Origin: Onstottus_B arcticum
GTDB lineage: Bacteria > Acidobacteriota > Blastocatellia > UBA7656
Assembly: GCA_038040485.1 (NCBI GenBank)
Contig: JBBPIE010000034.1
Location: 15,733-79,732 of the forward strand
Direction of reading: 5' to 3'
Length of the DNA stretch: 64,000 nt
A program made the translations under genes and the position numbers. The notes beneath the pieces are model-generated. The model saw only the letters and a program-made list of their open reading frames with translations. It made no database searches and was not told the DNA's origin. Of the stretch, positions 1-8,331 are shown in pieces. How positions within the stretch are numbered: the stretch's first letter is position 1; each line of letters begins with the position of its first letter.

Positions 1-388
1 CGCCTACGCCAACTCCCATTCGAAGCAGCAGGAAGTGCACGAAGTTCCGGGCCAGTCCGCAAGCCGCAGTCATCAAGCTCCAAAGAACGATGCCGGCCGA
101 GATGAGCGCGCGCCGGCTCCTTGTATCCGCGAGCCGTCCCAAGGGTATGCCAAAAAAAGTGTAAAACACTGCAAAGCTGAAACCCATCAGCAGGCTCATC
201 TCGGTGTCGCTGATCTGGAGATCGCGACGGATTGGGCCTACCAGCAGATTCAGGATCTGCCGATCGATGAATGAGAAAACGTAAGCGACAGTGAGGATGC
301 CGACGACGTACCACGAATAGCCAACCGGCGGATATGACTCCGGGCCGGCAGGAGCGGTTCCTGAAGTGGGTTCTTTATCTTTAGTCAT
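1..388 (-). CDS. MFS transporter, N-terminal part (cut by window edge)
   Basis: The minus strand is open from an ATG at 388 to the window edge, giving the first 129 residues of a major facilitator superfamily permease. After about 24 soluble residues there is a hydrophobic helix (WYVVGILTVAYVFSFIDRQI), then a second helix (MGFSFAVFYTFFGIPLGRLA) followed by the loop GRLADTRSRR, which is the typical TM2-TM3 signature of MFS proteins. The phrase SFIDRQILNLL is common in spinster-like and anion:cation symporter branches of the superfamily. The substrate cannot be told from this part, and the rest of the gene lies outside the window. Confidence 0.85.
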   Translation of the reverse strand, partial: MTKDKEPTSGTAPAGPESYPPVGYSWYVVGILTVAYVFSFIDRQILNLLVGPIRRDLQISDTEMSLLMGFSFAVFYTFFGIPLGRLADTRSRRALISAGIVLWSLMTAACGLARNFVHFLLLRMGVGVG

Positions 389-402
389 CGCGTCTCAGCC
401 TT

Positions 403-487
403 CCTGGGAGCGCAGGGATCTTGCCTGCTTGTTCGTCAGTAATTCTCTCGGAACCCGGGAGCAGGCAGGGATGCCTGCGCTCCCAGG
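403..487. repeat. Inverted repeat with 26-27 base arms
   Basis: Arms at 403-428 and 461-487 are nearly complementary; both contain GGGAGCGCAGG and GCCTGC. The element sits between the stop codon of the kinase gene (524) and the start of the MFS gene (388). No T-run follows either arm, so it is not a typical intrinsic terminator. It looks like one copy of a dispersed intergenic hairpin repeat. Confidence 0.7.
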
Positions 488-523
488 CCGCCGTCAGGCG
501 TTCTACTTTGCACTGAGACTCAC

Positions 524-3211
524 TCACTCCTCCAGCAGCTTCCCCTTGAACACCTTCTGCCCGCCCAGCGAAGTGTAAAAAGCATAGCCCGCCAGCGCCG
601 TCACAAGGAACATCACAAAGAGCGAAGTGGCTGCATACCAGGCCGAGAGGTTCGTCGTGTATGGGAGGTTGTTCAGCGAGAAAAACACTAAGAAGCTGGT
701 GGCCAGCGCCAACTGTCCGAATCTGATAAACGCCAGGACAACCAAGCTGACCAAAATCACCTGAAAGACGGCAAAGACCGGGGGGGCAAACAGTAAGGAC
801 GGGAGCCCAATGATCAACACAACAACCGCCCCCGCCAGCCAGTCGCGGCGCAGCAGCGCGCGCAGCAGGGTGAGTAGAAAAGTAATTGCGAGCGCGCCGA
901 AGACTGCCCCACTCGTGGACTGGAGGAGATATGCTACGCCAAAACGCATGCCGAGCAGATTGGAAAGCGCAACACCTCCCGATGGCTGCTGGAAAACAAT
1001 CAGATAGGGCAGCTTTTCGAGCAGCGTAAAGCAAAGCCCAAAGAGGATGCCGATCAGTAAGTCCCGGCCAACCAACGGGTCGGTAAATTTCCCGGCCAGC
1101 ACCCGGCTCCAGGTGATGAGGCTGGTCGGCCAGCGCCGCCTGACGTAAGGCTCAAGTGCGATGTAAAGCGCCCAGACCGTTGCGCTCCAATACAGCGCCG
1201 AGCTCACCCCTTCACTTAAAAGCCTTAGCTCGTCGCCGGTCGGGACATGTTTTGCCCTGAAGAGCCAGAACAGCATATGGACGACAAAGCTAAAAACTGC
1301 CAGTCTGAGAGCGCCCTGACGGTCGCCTTTCCCTTGGCGGTAATTGCGCCACGCCAGTAAAGCCGCTCCGAAAAGGATGCCGAAGCCCATAATGCCGATG
1401 AAAGCGGGCAGACTCTGCCCAGCCTGGTTGGGCTTGGTCCAGGGGCCGATGAGTCTGAAGAGGACGATCCTGCCGCGGTAGCCGGCGGCTTCGACGCGCA
1501 GCGGGGAGTCGGGCATCTCTTCCACCGTTCCCGTCCAAGCGGCACGTGCATCAAAGACGGACTCAGGATTCCAGAGGGCTTCGGCAGGCGTGAAGCGTGA
1601 CGGATCGATGCCGGCCAGGGTGAAGAGCCGGTTCCAATCGGGGGCGGACGCTTCGCCGGCCTTTGGCTCTTCAACCTGTGGCAGCCTGGCGTAAAATTCC
1701 CGCAGCCGGCCGAGCGTGTCCAGCTTGACACCTTTCATCCCCGGCCTTGATGTCGGCGGATCAAAGTCGTCCGGAGTTTCGGGCTGCCCCCTGCCGGACG
1801 GAAGCTTTGGACGTTGAAGGTGGTTCGGACTCTCCCGATACCAGAAGTAGACCGCCCCGCCCCGCCCGTTCTCAATCTGTCGCCAGTTATCCGTCGCTTT
1901 GTCTTCGTCGACATACTGCAGATAGTCGACGTCGTAATCCAGCCCGTAAACCCTATCGAAAGGGCGCTCAGGGTAGCCCAGTTGCGCGATCGTCTCGCGA
2001 CCTTTGTTGGCGAGGACTTCGGGCGAATTCTCGAACGGTATTTTCTCGATCAGATTCACCGGGCGGCCCAGGAAGGCCAGCGCGACGAGGCCGGCGACGA
2101 TCGCCATCAGGCAAGCCACCGCGACCATCGGGCGAAAACCAGTCTTTTCTCCCGCTGCTGCAACCATCTCCGGTGATGGCGTCTCGCCCATAGCCAGCGC
2201 AGCTTGCAGCGGATCGCCGCCCGGCAACGCCAGCGCCACTTGAACGGCAGACGCAGGTCGCGCCTTCGGATCCTTGTCCAGACACCGGAGGATCACTCGC
2301 TCCGCAAGCGTGTCAATGTCTTTGACATGACTCGAGGGTGTCGCAGGCGAGGACTTGTCGTGAAGCTCGATCAGCTCATGAATGTTCTGGGTTTCATAAA
2401 CTCGCTTGCCGGTGAACAGTTCATAGAGCACGAGCCCCAAAGAGTAGATGTCGCTGCTCTGAGTGACCTCTTTGCCTGTGAGTTGCTCGGGAGCCATGTA
2501 CGCAGGAGTGCCCGCGAGGACATCTTCTTCGCGAAGCTCCTCGCTCACTACCGCCAATCCGAAGTCGGTGATCCGCGCCTTGCCGCGGCCGTCGATCATC
2601 ACGTTGGCAGGCTTGAGATCGCGATGCAGAATACCCATCTCGTGCGCGGCTGCGAGTCCCCCGCAGATCTGACGCGCGATCTCGACCGCCTTGACTCCAG
2701 GCAGGTGACCAATGCACCGCAGCAACGAAGCCAAGTCTTCGCCGTCGATGAACTCCATCGAGATGAAGTGCAATCCGTCGACTTCACCGATGTCATACAC
2801 GCGACAAACATTCGGGTGAGCTACTTGCCGGGCGATGCGTACTTCGTTGTGAAAGCGAGCGAGCATTCCACCATCGAGCGCGATCTTCTCAGGCAGGAAC
2901 TTGAGCGCAACGGTTTGATTGAGCTTGAGGTCTTCGGCCTTGAAGACTTCGCCCATGCCGCCGCGTCCGAGCAAGGAGACGATTCGATAACGCCCGGCGA
3001 GTATCGAGCCGGTGACAAATCGGCGTTCGCCCGTCGAGGACGACGCGGAAGTGGAATCCTTTGAGGGAACCAAGGCCGCTTGCTGCTCGGCATTGTCTTC
3101 TGCTTGCGGCATTCGGGTTGGCGTAGCACTATCCGCCAGCGCCGCGCCACACGAAGGACACGAGAGCGCCTCGCGAGGCACGGGCTTTGAGCAAGATGGG
3201 CAAGTTGTCAA
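524..3211 (-). CDS. Zinc-ribbon Ser/Thr protein kinase with multi-pass membrane C-terminus
   Basis: This 895-residue protein begins with a zinc ribbon (CPSC at 4-7 and 18-21), followed by a Hanks-type kinase domain from about 74 to 330. Visible kinase motifs are the glycine loop GRGGMGEV at 82-89, the ATP-binding Lys104 in VALK, the catalytic loop HRDLKPANV and the DFG and MAPEQ motifs. One membrane helix follows near 365-385, then about 200 polar residues probably outside the membrane, and at least six further hydrophobic helices reaching the C-terminus. The fusion suggests a membrane signalling kinase. The role of the polytopic part is unknown; it might be transport-like or CPBP-like, which I cannot decide. 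Confidence 0.9.
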   Translation of the reverse strand: MTTCPSCSKPVPREALSCPSCGAALADSATPTRMPQAEDNAEQQAALVPSKDSTSASSSTGERRFVTGSILAGRYRIVSLLGRGGMGEVFKAEDLKLNQTVALKFLPEKIALDGGMLARFHNEVRIARQVAHPNVCRVYDIGEVDGLHFISMEFIDGEDLASLLRCIGHLPGVKAVEIARQICGGLAAAHEMGILHRDLKPANVMIDGRGKARITDFGLAVVSEELREEDVLAGTPAYMAPEQLTGKEVTQSSDIYSLGLVLYELFTGKRVYETQNIHELIELHDKSSPATPSSHVKDIDTLAERVILRCLDKDPKARPASAVQVALALPGGDPLQAALAMGETPSPEMVAAAGEKTGFRPMVAVACLMAIVAGLVALAFLGRPVNLIEKIPFENSPEVLANKGRETIAQLGYPERPFDRVYGLDYDVDYLQYVDEDKATDNWRQIENGRGGAVYFWYRESPNHLQRPKLPSGRGQPETPDDFDPPTSRPGMKGVKLDTLGRLREFYARLPQVEEPKAGEASAPDWNRLFTLAGIDPSRFTPAEALWNPESVFDARAAWTGTVEEMPDSPLRVEAAGYRGRIVLFRLIGPWTKPNQAGQSLPAFIGIMGFGILFGAALLAWRNYRQGKGDRQGALRLAVFSFVVHMLFWLFRAKHVPTGDELRLLSEGVSSALYWSATVWALYIALEPYVRRRWPTSLITWSRVLAGKFTDPLVGRDLLIGILFGLCFTLLEKLPYLIVFQQPSGGVALSNLLGMRFGVAYLLQSTSGAVFGALAITFLLTLLRALLRRDWLAGAVVVLIIGLPSLLFAPPVFAVFQVILVSLVVLAFIRFGQLALATSFLVFFSLNNLPYTTNLSAWYAATSLFVMFLVTALAGYAFYTSLGGQKVFKGKLLEE

Positions 3212-3269
3212 TAGGTGCCTTTCGCGCTCGAGAACGACGCGTCAATTCGCTTCAGCTTCGTTGACCGCT

Positions 3270-3479
3270 TTACTCGTCCTGCTCGCTCCCTTCTTGCTGC
3301 GCGAAGTCCTTCAACCGTTCCGCGGCCAAATGCTCCAAGCGTAACGCTTGCGTCAGCAGGGTCTGCCGCAAGCCCCGAGAAACCTTTCGCTCACTGATCA
3401 CCCGGGCCAGATTGGCAATGGTGTTAGCTCGCCGAGCGATCCGAATATCTGGATGCTTGCGGTGGGGATATTGCCTCAG
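3270..3479 (-). other. Coding-looking ORF without a standard start
   Basis: In the gap between the kinase and the next small gene, the minus strand carries an open frame of about 70 codons ending in TAA at 3270-3272. Its product is rich in Arg, Leu and Ala and looks like real helical protein (RRANTIANLARVISE, TLLTQALRLEHLAAERLK). The frame opens after a TAG and has no ATG; CTG near 3479 or an internal GTG would be needed to start it. It may be the C-terminal remnant of a decayed gene or a small gene with an unusual start. I do not recognise a family. Confidence 0.3.
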
Positions 3480-3754
3480 ACACCACTCCCATACTGAACC
3501 AACCTACGATACCAGTCAGGCTTTTCTCGCAGGGTCACGCCTGCCCTGTCCATCTCTGAGAGGGCTCTCTGGATGTCTTCCGCTAGCTGGTCCGTGGGGA
3601 CCAACTTGCCTTTCCTGCCTCCTGGACTGAAAGCCACCAACTGAAACTCACAGTCCTGTGGCCAGTCCGTTACCCGAAGCACACTGCCGTCATTCGTTTC
3701 AACAACGGTGGCTCCAGTCCGGTCGGTTTCAATGGGAATCGCAAGCTTCAACAT
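3476..3754 (-). CDS. Small protein of unknown function
   Basis: A 92-residue acidic and basic mixed protein with no membrane segment or motif I recognise. It reads as real protein because it has a balanced composition and an ATG preceded by a purine-rich stretch. It lies between the SRA/Mrr restriction gene and the kinase on the same strand. Its last codons overlap the start-less frame just downstream. No function is assigned. Confidence 0.45.
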   Translation of the reverse strand: MLKLAIPIETDRTGATVVETNDGSVLRVTDWPQDCEFQLVAFSPGGRKGKLVPTDQLAEDIQRALSEMDRAGVTLREKPDWYRRLVQYGSGV

Positions 3755-3790
3755 GACTGCGCCTCTGGTCTTTCTTCTAGCGTAACGTTC

Positions 3791-4783
3791 TTATAGCGTA
3801 ACGTTCAATTGCAGCACAATGGAGGATAGTCGTGTTCCATCGATCAAGCTGATGCTAGCTTTGTTCGGATGTTTCGCCTCCGTTATAGCCGCCCGAGTAA
3901 AGGAGCTTGTTGTTACAAAAACGCCCTTCGCTGTCGTGTTCAATGCGCCTCTAAAGCTATTGATGTCTGGGCTGCCCACCGCATGGCGCCACCGTTTTAC
4001 TTGTGCTTGAACGTGAGTTCCAGCGAAAAAGTAATTGGCTTCTTCGACGTAAGCGTTTATATCGATTCCACCATCGCCGCTAGCCCTGGTCACCGAGACT
4101 CCTACAAATCCACTCCGTTCCATAACTCGCTTGATGAAGTGTTCAAAATCCAACGGAGCGATCTGCAGCAGTCTAACCCGCACGTTTTCGATTTCAGCGA
4201 TCGGCAACGTGGGCTCGGGCGAGTGGCTTTCAAGAGAAACAGCAACCTCTCGATCAAGACTCGCAAGGGGGTTGTTTCTACGGGACTGCGCAAGCAGCGA
4301 GGCTGTTATGGTCTTTGCCTCGGCAATAGGAACGACCTCGGGAACACCATGAATACCGAATTCAAACAACCAAACCTTGCGGATATTTCCTTTCCTGTCT
4401 GTTTGGTTTTCTTGATAGTGGCGAAGGAGTTCCAGGAGACCGAGAAATCGGTACGTCTGCCTGCCTAGATTCACGAAACCGAAGAGGGGCGTCGGAATAG
4501 CGTACTGCTCGACTAGGCGTTTGTTCCTGCCCTTTAGTTCTTGATCCCCTTCACGACCTTGCGCAGTGTAAATCAAGACGTCGCCTTCAATGCGGTCGTG
4601 ATATGGGTTCTCGGTCTTTAGCCTTCCCGAGTTCTCTGCTGCAGTGAGTACAACGACGTGTCGAACATTGCGGCCAGCATCCAAAGCTGGTCGAATACCT
4701 CCAAGATTTTCGACATCTAGGGCGAACCGGATCTGGTCATTCGTGTAAATCTCGCCAACCGTAAAGCTTGAGACTTTGGTCAT
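3791..4783 (-). CDS. Type IV restriction endonuclease: SRA-like domain plus Mrr-type nuclease
   Basis: The 330-residue product has two parts. Residues 10-145 resemble the SRA-like (YDG/ScoMcrA-type) modified-base reader: phrases such as RHVVVLT, NPYHDRIEGDVLIYTAQG and TPLFGFVNLG are typical. Residues 210-330 form an Mrr-type PD-(D/E)xK nuclease, with GDGGIDI at 236-242 supplying the acidic residues and QVKRW at 261-265 the Gln-x-Lys pair, followed by GVFVTTSSFTRAA. Enzymes with this layout cut DNA carrying modified bases and need no cognate methylase. No methylase gene is adjacent, which fits type IV. The exact modification recognised cannot be read from the sequence. Confidence 0.8.
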   Translation of the reverse strand: MTKVSSFTVGEIYTNDQIRFALDVENLGGIRPALDAGRNVRHVVVLTAAENSGRLKTENPYHDRIEGDVLIYTAQGREGDQELKGRNKRLVEQYAIPTPLFGFVNLGRQTYRFLGLLELLRHYQENQTDRKGNIRKVWLFEFGIHGVPEVVPIAEAKTITASLLAQSRRNNPLASLDREVAVSLESHSPEPTLPIAEIENVRVRLLQIAPLDFEHFIKRVMERSGFVGVSVTRASGDGGIDINAYVEEANYFFAGTHVQAQVKRWRHAVGSPDINSFRGALNTTAKGVFVTTSSFTRAAITEAKHPNKASISLIDGTRLSSIVLQLNVTL

Positions 4784-4975
4784 TTGTTTCTCCGACCGTC
4801 TCCGGATTTCTCTTTGACAGGCGAATGGCAGCCATAGTCTGCGAGCGCTTCTTCTTCGAGAACATGCTAGCCACTTATCGAGAATCCATCCATATCGAAG
4901 AATCGGATTCTATCATCCGTCTTCCGCGTTCGCACAATCGCCCGCAGGCGGCCAGCAGATCTTCCAGCCAGCGAC

Positions 4976-5404
4976 TCAACGACCACCCTCGACGGCGATG
5001 ATGAAATCCATTTTGATGGCGTCCGCCCGCAATTTCTTAGCCGACTGATACCCATCTGAATTCCAGAAGTTCAGGACATCCTTCATCGACGTGAATTTCT
5101 CAAGCGTCACAAACCCCTCATACGGCCACTGTCCCTCCAACACCTGGACGGTCGCTTTGGTCGGCTGGGTTGCGAGTAGTTGATACCCCGCCGCCATCGC
5201 GAGCGGACCGGCAGCCTGGCGATAGGCAGCCAATGCCTCAGGCGGTTTGAGCCTGGTTCCGACCGCCATCAAGTAAGCTGGCGGGTCGGCTGGCGCCGAT
5301 GCATGGGCGGCGGTTGACACTGCGCCGCTGCTATTGCCGCTGGAAGTCAGAGCGCCCAGCGCAAACGCACAGACCAGCGACAGCAAGTAGAAAGGGGGGT
5401 TCAT
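4976..5404 (-). CDS. Secreted DUF1330-family protein
   Basis: A 142-residue protein with a probable signal peptide (hydrophobic LLSLVCAFALGAL, small residues after it) and then a DUF1330 ferredoxin-like domain of about 95 residues. The end FNFWNSD-type motif appears as LNFWNSDGYQSAKKLRADA, which is characteristic of DUF1330 proteins. It is the last gene of the minus-strand group beginning at 7975, about 75 bases after the cupin gene. Function is not established for the family; the neighbours suggest a role with oxidised small organic molecules. Confidence 0.75.
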   Translation of the reverse strand: MNPPFYLLSLVCAFALGALTSSGNSSGAVSTAAHASAPADPPAYLMAVGTRLKPPEALAAYRQAAGPLAMAAGYQLLATQPTKATVQVLEGQWPYEGFVTLEKFTSMKDVLNFWNSDGYQSAKKLRADAIKMDFIIAVEGGR

Positions 5405-5478
5405 CTTGAACTCCTTTTTTGTTGTTCACGATCGCAGTTCAATCGCTCAGGCAATCCAATGCAGGCAGAGCGAAGCGC

Positions 5479-5958
5479 CTATGCCCCGACCACGTTCGGA
5501 CGCCCATGCCCGTTCGTTTCACAAAGACCCATGTAGATCTCCAGCACAGCCCCGGCGTCCAGCACACTCTCGACCTTGCCCTCCTCGTCCAGGTTGAGGT
5601 TCGCCCCGCGGATGGCGAACCATACATCGGTCACCTCTGAATTCGTAGCCGGCACGTGCAGCGTATGGATCGAGCCGGCTGGTTCGTACAGATATGAACC
5701 TGCCGTGTTGACTTCCGGGTATTCGAAGTACTTCCACGAACCCTTGAGCGTGAACGCGAAAACCTCGCCGGTGTGCTTGTGGCGTTGGATCGTGACGCCC
5801 GGCTGGAAACGCGTTCGGATCACCCAGAGCCCCGCCTCCACGTCGACCTGCAATAGTTGAAAAACCACGCCCTCTTGATACACGACGAAGGGCAGGTCTT
5901 TCTCAGCACGATGCATTGCCGCGGGAATCGCCGGAATCGGCGCAAATTCGGTAGCCAT
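5479..5958 (-). CDS. Cupin protein, 2,4'-dihydroxyacetophenone dioxygenase-like
   Basis: I place the start at 5958 because a strong AAGGAGGA site lies just upstream, giving 159 residues; a longer frame to 6021 lacks such a site. The protein is a single-domain ChrR/DAD-type cupin. The metal-binding cluster appears as QRHKHTGEVFAF with a later His in AGSIHTLHVP. Homologues include the iron dioxygenase that cleaves 2,4'-dihydroxyacetophenone, though many family members have unproven substrates. It sits between a VOC dioxygenase-like gene and a DUF1330 gene, which supports a small catabolic or detoxification operon. Confidence 0.75.
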   Translation of the reverse strand: MATEFAPIPAIPAAMHRAEKDLPFVVYQEGVVFQLLQVDVEAGLWVIRTRFQPGVTIQRHKHTGEVFAFTLKGSWKYFEYPEVNTAGSYLYEPAGSIHTLHVPATNSEVTDVWFAIRGANLNLDEEGKVESVLDAGAVLEIYMGLCETNGHGRPNVVGA

Positions 5959-5963
5959 ATTGA

Positions 5964-5975
5964 TATTCCTCCTTA
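5964..5975 (-). promoter_or_regulatory. Strong ribosome-binding site of the cupin gene
   Basis: The minus strand reads TAAGGAGGAAT shortly before ATG at 5958. It fixes the start of the cupin gene 21 codons inside the longest open frame. Confidence 0.75.
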
Positions 5976-6030
5976 ATGTTGCGATCACTGAATAGCGGTC
6001 TGAAGACGACGGCCAATTCACCTGAGTATC

Positions 6031-6600
6031 TCAAGACATGCCATGCGCATCGGGGATTGGAGAATTCGGCCCTTCAGGCATCGCCAGAAGTTGTTGCTCC
6101 GGAACACCGCTGCGGTATTGCGCGAGCAAAGCTTCGGGATCTATCTCTACGCCAGCCGGATTTGCGGCGAATGCGTCAGTTTGCATGTAAGCATTGGCCT
6201 CTTCGACAGAGCAGGTATCCACTTGAAACTCCATTCGATTGCCGTCCGGGTCTTGGTAGTAAAACGAGAGCGTCATGCCGTGGTGAATGCGCCAGTACGG
6301 TGTGACGCCCATCTGTTTCAGGCGCGCGTAGGTGCCAAGCAGATCCCCCAGATTTGCGTAGGTGTACGCCACGTGATTTACGCCTGCGTTGTCGCGCGCT
6401 TTGACCTCCACACTGTCAGGACTGAGCGCGGACAGGTTTGCGAAAGCGAAACGATGGTGCTCGTCATCGTAGGTAAGGAAGGCGAACACCGGATTCTGAT
6501 AGACCACGTTCGCCTCGAAGACTTTTTGATACCAGTCAATCATTTCCTCAAAGCGTCGTGTGCTATAGACGACGTGCGCGAATTTCGAAGGTTTTGCCAT
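6031..6600 (-). CDS. VOC-superfamily dioxygenase / glyoxalase-like protein
   Basis: Starting at the ATG at 6600 with GGATGGAG upstream, the product is 189 residues (MAKPSKFAHVVYSTRRFEE). It has the two-module vicinal oxygen chelate fold typical of extradiol dioxygenases: His in KFAHVVY, His in GVNHVAYTY and Glu in MEFQVDT are the likely metal ligands. A further N-terminal extension of the open frame lies under the end of the preceding gene and is probably not translated. The gene is 34 bases downstream of the selenium-binding-like gene and about 70 bases before the cupin, all on the same strand. The substrate is unknown; a catechol-like compound is plausible. Confidence 0.8.
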   Translation of the reverse strand: MAKPSKFAHVVYSTRRFEEMIDWYQKVFEANVVYQNPVFAFLTYDDEHHRFAFANLSALSPDSVEVKARDNAGVNHVAYTYANLGDLLGTYARLKQMGVTPYWRIHHGMTLSFYYQDPDGNRMEFQVDTCSVEEANAYMQTDAFAANPAGVEIDPEALLAQYRSGVPEQQLLAMPEGPNSPIPDAHGMS

Positions 6601-6634
6601 ATTGTTCCACTCCATCCTTTCGTGCCGGACTCGG

Positions 6635-7975
6635 TTATTGGTTTCTTGCGTTGTTATTCGGCGCGGGGCCAAAGAGCGCGCCGTGAACAACGGCCTTTCC
6701 GGTTGCCCCATGAGGCCATCTCGGACGGTTGAAATCAATCCCAGGATGGTCTGCGCCTCTTACTTTGAAGTTTTCATCGAGCGTCAGCTTACCGGTTTCG
6801 CTGTCAATATTCACTATCAACACCCAGGATTTATCACTGCCTGTAACAACCAGTCGACTGGCGCCTCTATCCGCGGCTACCCAATGTGTCTTGCTGAACC
6901 GCGTGTCGAAAACCAGCCGTGAGACTTCCACAGGCTTTGCCGGGTTACTCACATCAAGCGCAATCAAACCTGGCAGGGACGGATCAGTTTGAATCCAGAA
7001 CTTCCCTATCACGACAGGCACGGCACATTCGAATCCCGGCTTATCCGCCCCTGGGAATGAGTACACAAACTCCACCTTCGGGTCCGAACCTTCAAGTCCG
7101 AGCACACGATAGAGCCCACAATTGAATGTATTAACGTAAACGGCGCCGTCAGGCAGAACACGCGGCTCGGCTGGGTTAAGATGGGATTTGCCCTGGGGCG
7201 GCGCCGGAAGCGGAATGGTCGCCAGGAGCCGCAGATTGCGCAACGACCAGATTTGTATGTGATTGGTGTCAGTTAAGGTATGCGCATGCTGCGTGGAGTG
7301 CTGTGACTTTGGTGAAGCCCACTTTGGCAGTCCCATCTCCGTGCTTGTCGTCACAACGCGATCAATCAGTGGAAGCACGGTCAGGCTATAGGGCCAAAGC
7401 AGGTTTTTGTCCAGTCCGGGAACGTCTGCGCTGCTCGCTCTCACAAACCTTCCACGAGCATCAAGTTCAACCAGGCCACCAGGCGGGACAAAGCCTCTTC
7501 TCTTCACTTGAAACGTAGCGAGGACATTGCCGTTGGGGAGCCTCGCAAAGCTGTGCGGAAATCCATAATCTGCCGCTTGGGTAAACTGCCCGGCCAACTT
7601 GGGCCTTCTGGGATTACGAAGATCAATTATGAAAGTGCGCCCGGCGGCCCAACCGTTGGCGAACAGGGTGGACCCGGCAGGAAACTCATATTCGGTATGA
7701 TGTGGAGTAGTTCCGCGCGCGCCGACCGGCAGTGTAGCGACTACTTGTCCGTAAGTTGGCTCCGCGGGGCGGGCGTCTATGACGGCTAAAAAGTCAGGGT
7801 CTTTCTGGTCTTCATCTCCTGCCCATACAAAGAGGTACGGGCTCGGAGACGGCATCTTGCCCGCAGGCGGTTTTCCCTTTGCCGTCGCCGCCTCGCTGGT
7901 TCTTTGAGGCGTTGAACCAAATAGGGCGGCGATGATCATAAGAACGGTAAAACAGGTTGGTTTCAATTGTTTCAT
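6635..7975 (-). CDS. Secreted selenium-binding-protein-like beta-propeller
   Basis: The product has an N-terminal signal peptide (CFTVLMIIAALFGSTP) and a long propeller domain with repeated WSLRNLRLLATIPL, PRVLPDGAVYVNTF and HWVAADRGASRLVVTG segments, as seen in SBP56/methanethiol-oxidase-like proteins. Conserved histidines in THPHH-like (TTPHHTEYEFP) and HPGIDFNRPRWPHG stretches would bind copper in that family. I use ATG at 7975; a TTG nine codons upstream is possible. It heads the operon with the VOC dioxygenase, cupin and DUF1330 genes. The reaction is not known; thiol or aromatic oxidation is an inference from family and context. Confidence 0.7.
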   Translation of the reverse strand: MKQLKPTCFTVLMIIAALFGSTPQRTSEAATAKGKPPAGKMPSPSPYLFVWAGDEDQKDPDFLAVIDARPAEPTYGQVVATLPVGARGTTPHHTEYEFPAGSTLFANGWAAGRTFIIDLRNPRRPKLAGQFTQAADYGFPHSFARLPNGNVLATFQVKRRGFVPPGGLVELDARGRFVRASSADVPGLDKNLLWPYSLTVLPLIDRVVTTSTEMGLPKWASPKSQHSTQHAHTLTDTNHIQIWSLRNLRLLATIPLPAPPQGKSHLNPAEPRVLPDGAVYVNTFNCGLYRVLGLEGSDPKVEFVYSFPGADKPGFECAVPVVIGKFWIQTDPSLPGLIALDVSNPAKPVEVSRLVFDTRFSKTHWVAADRGASRLVVTGSDKSWVLIVNIDSETGKLTLDENFKVRGADHPGIDFNRPRWPHGATGKAVVHGALFGPAPNNNARNQ

Positions 7976-8145
7976 CTCCGATTCAGTCAGGTCTATCAGC
8001 AACTAAGCAATACCGTAATGCGAGAGCTCATTCGCTGATAGTTCCTTCTCCATTCTGTTCAAAATTCATTCCGGTCATATTCAAACGTTTCAAGATAATC
8101 CTTAAAGCGCGACTTGCTCTCCTAGTCGCAAGCTAGCAGCTTACG

Positions 8146-8331
8146 CTACTCCGGCAGCCCGATGCGCCGCATCAAATCCGAAAATCGCGGATCGGAGCGG
8201 AGGCTAAGTTGATCACGACGGTGAGCGGCGCCGCGGATGTTCGGCCAGATACACACCTCGCCCATCCCGCCCGCGCCGAGTGGGGAGAGAATTTCATAAG
8301 GCCCGAGTTGAGTGTCTTTGGCCAGTGTCAT
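8146..8331 (-). pseudogene. Collapsed Ser/Thr kinase: N-terminal glycine loop joined to C-terminal tail
   Basis: This 61-codon frame starts like a kinase (LGPYEILSPLGAGGMGEV) but jumps straight to LRSDPRFSDLMRRIGLPE, which is the usual C-terminal tail of long TPR-containing kinases; compare LRADPRFTDILRKVGLTP at the end of the kinase at 43092. Everything between, normally 700 or more residues, is missing. Its ATG overlaps the stop of the DUF1016 gene by four bases (ATGA), so it may still be translated. I read it as an internal-deletion remnant rather than a designed small protein. Confidence 0.75.

Noticed and set aside
6043..6732. Plus-strand frame of 229 codons
   Set aside because: Antisense to the VOC gene and its leader; no ribosome site or family signal.
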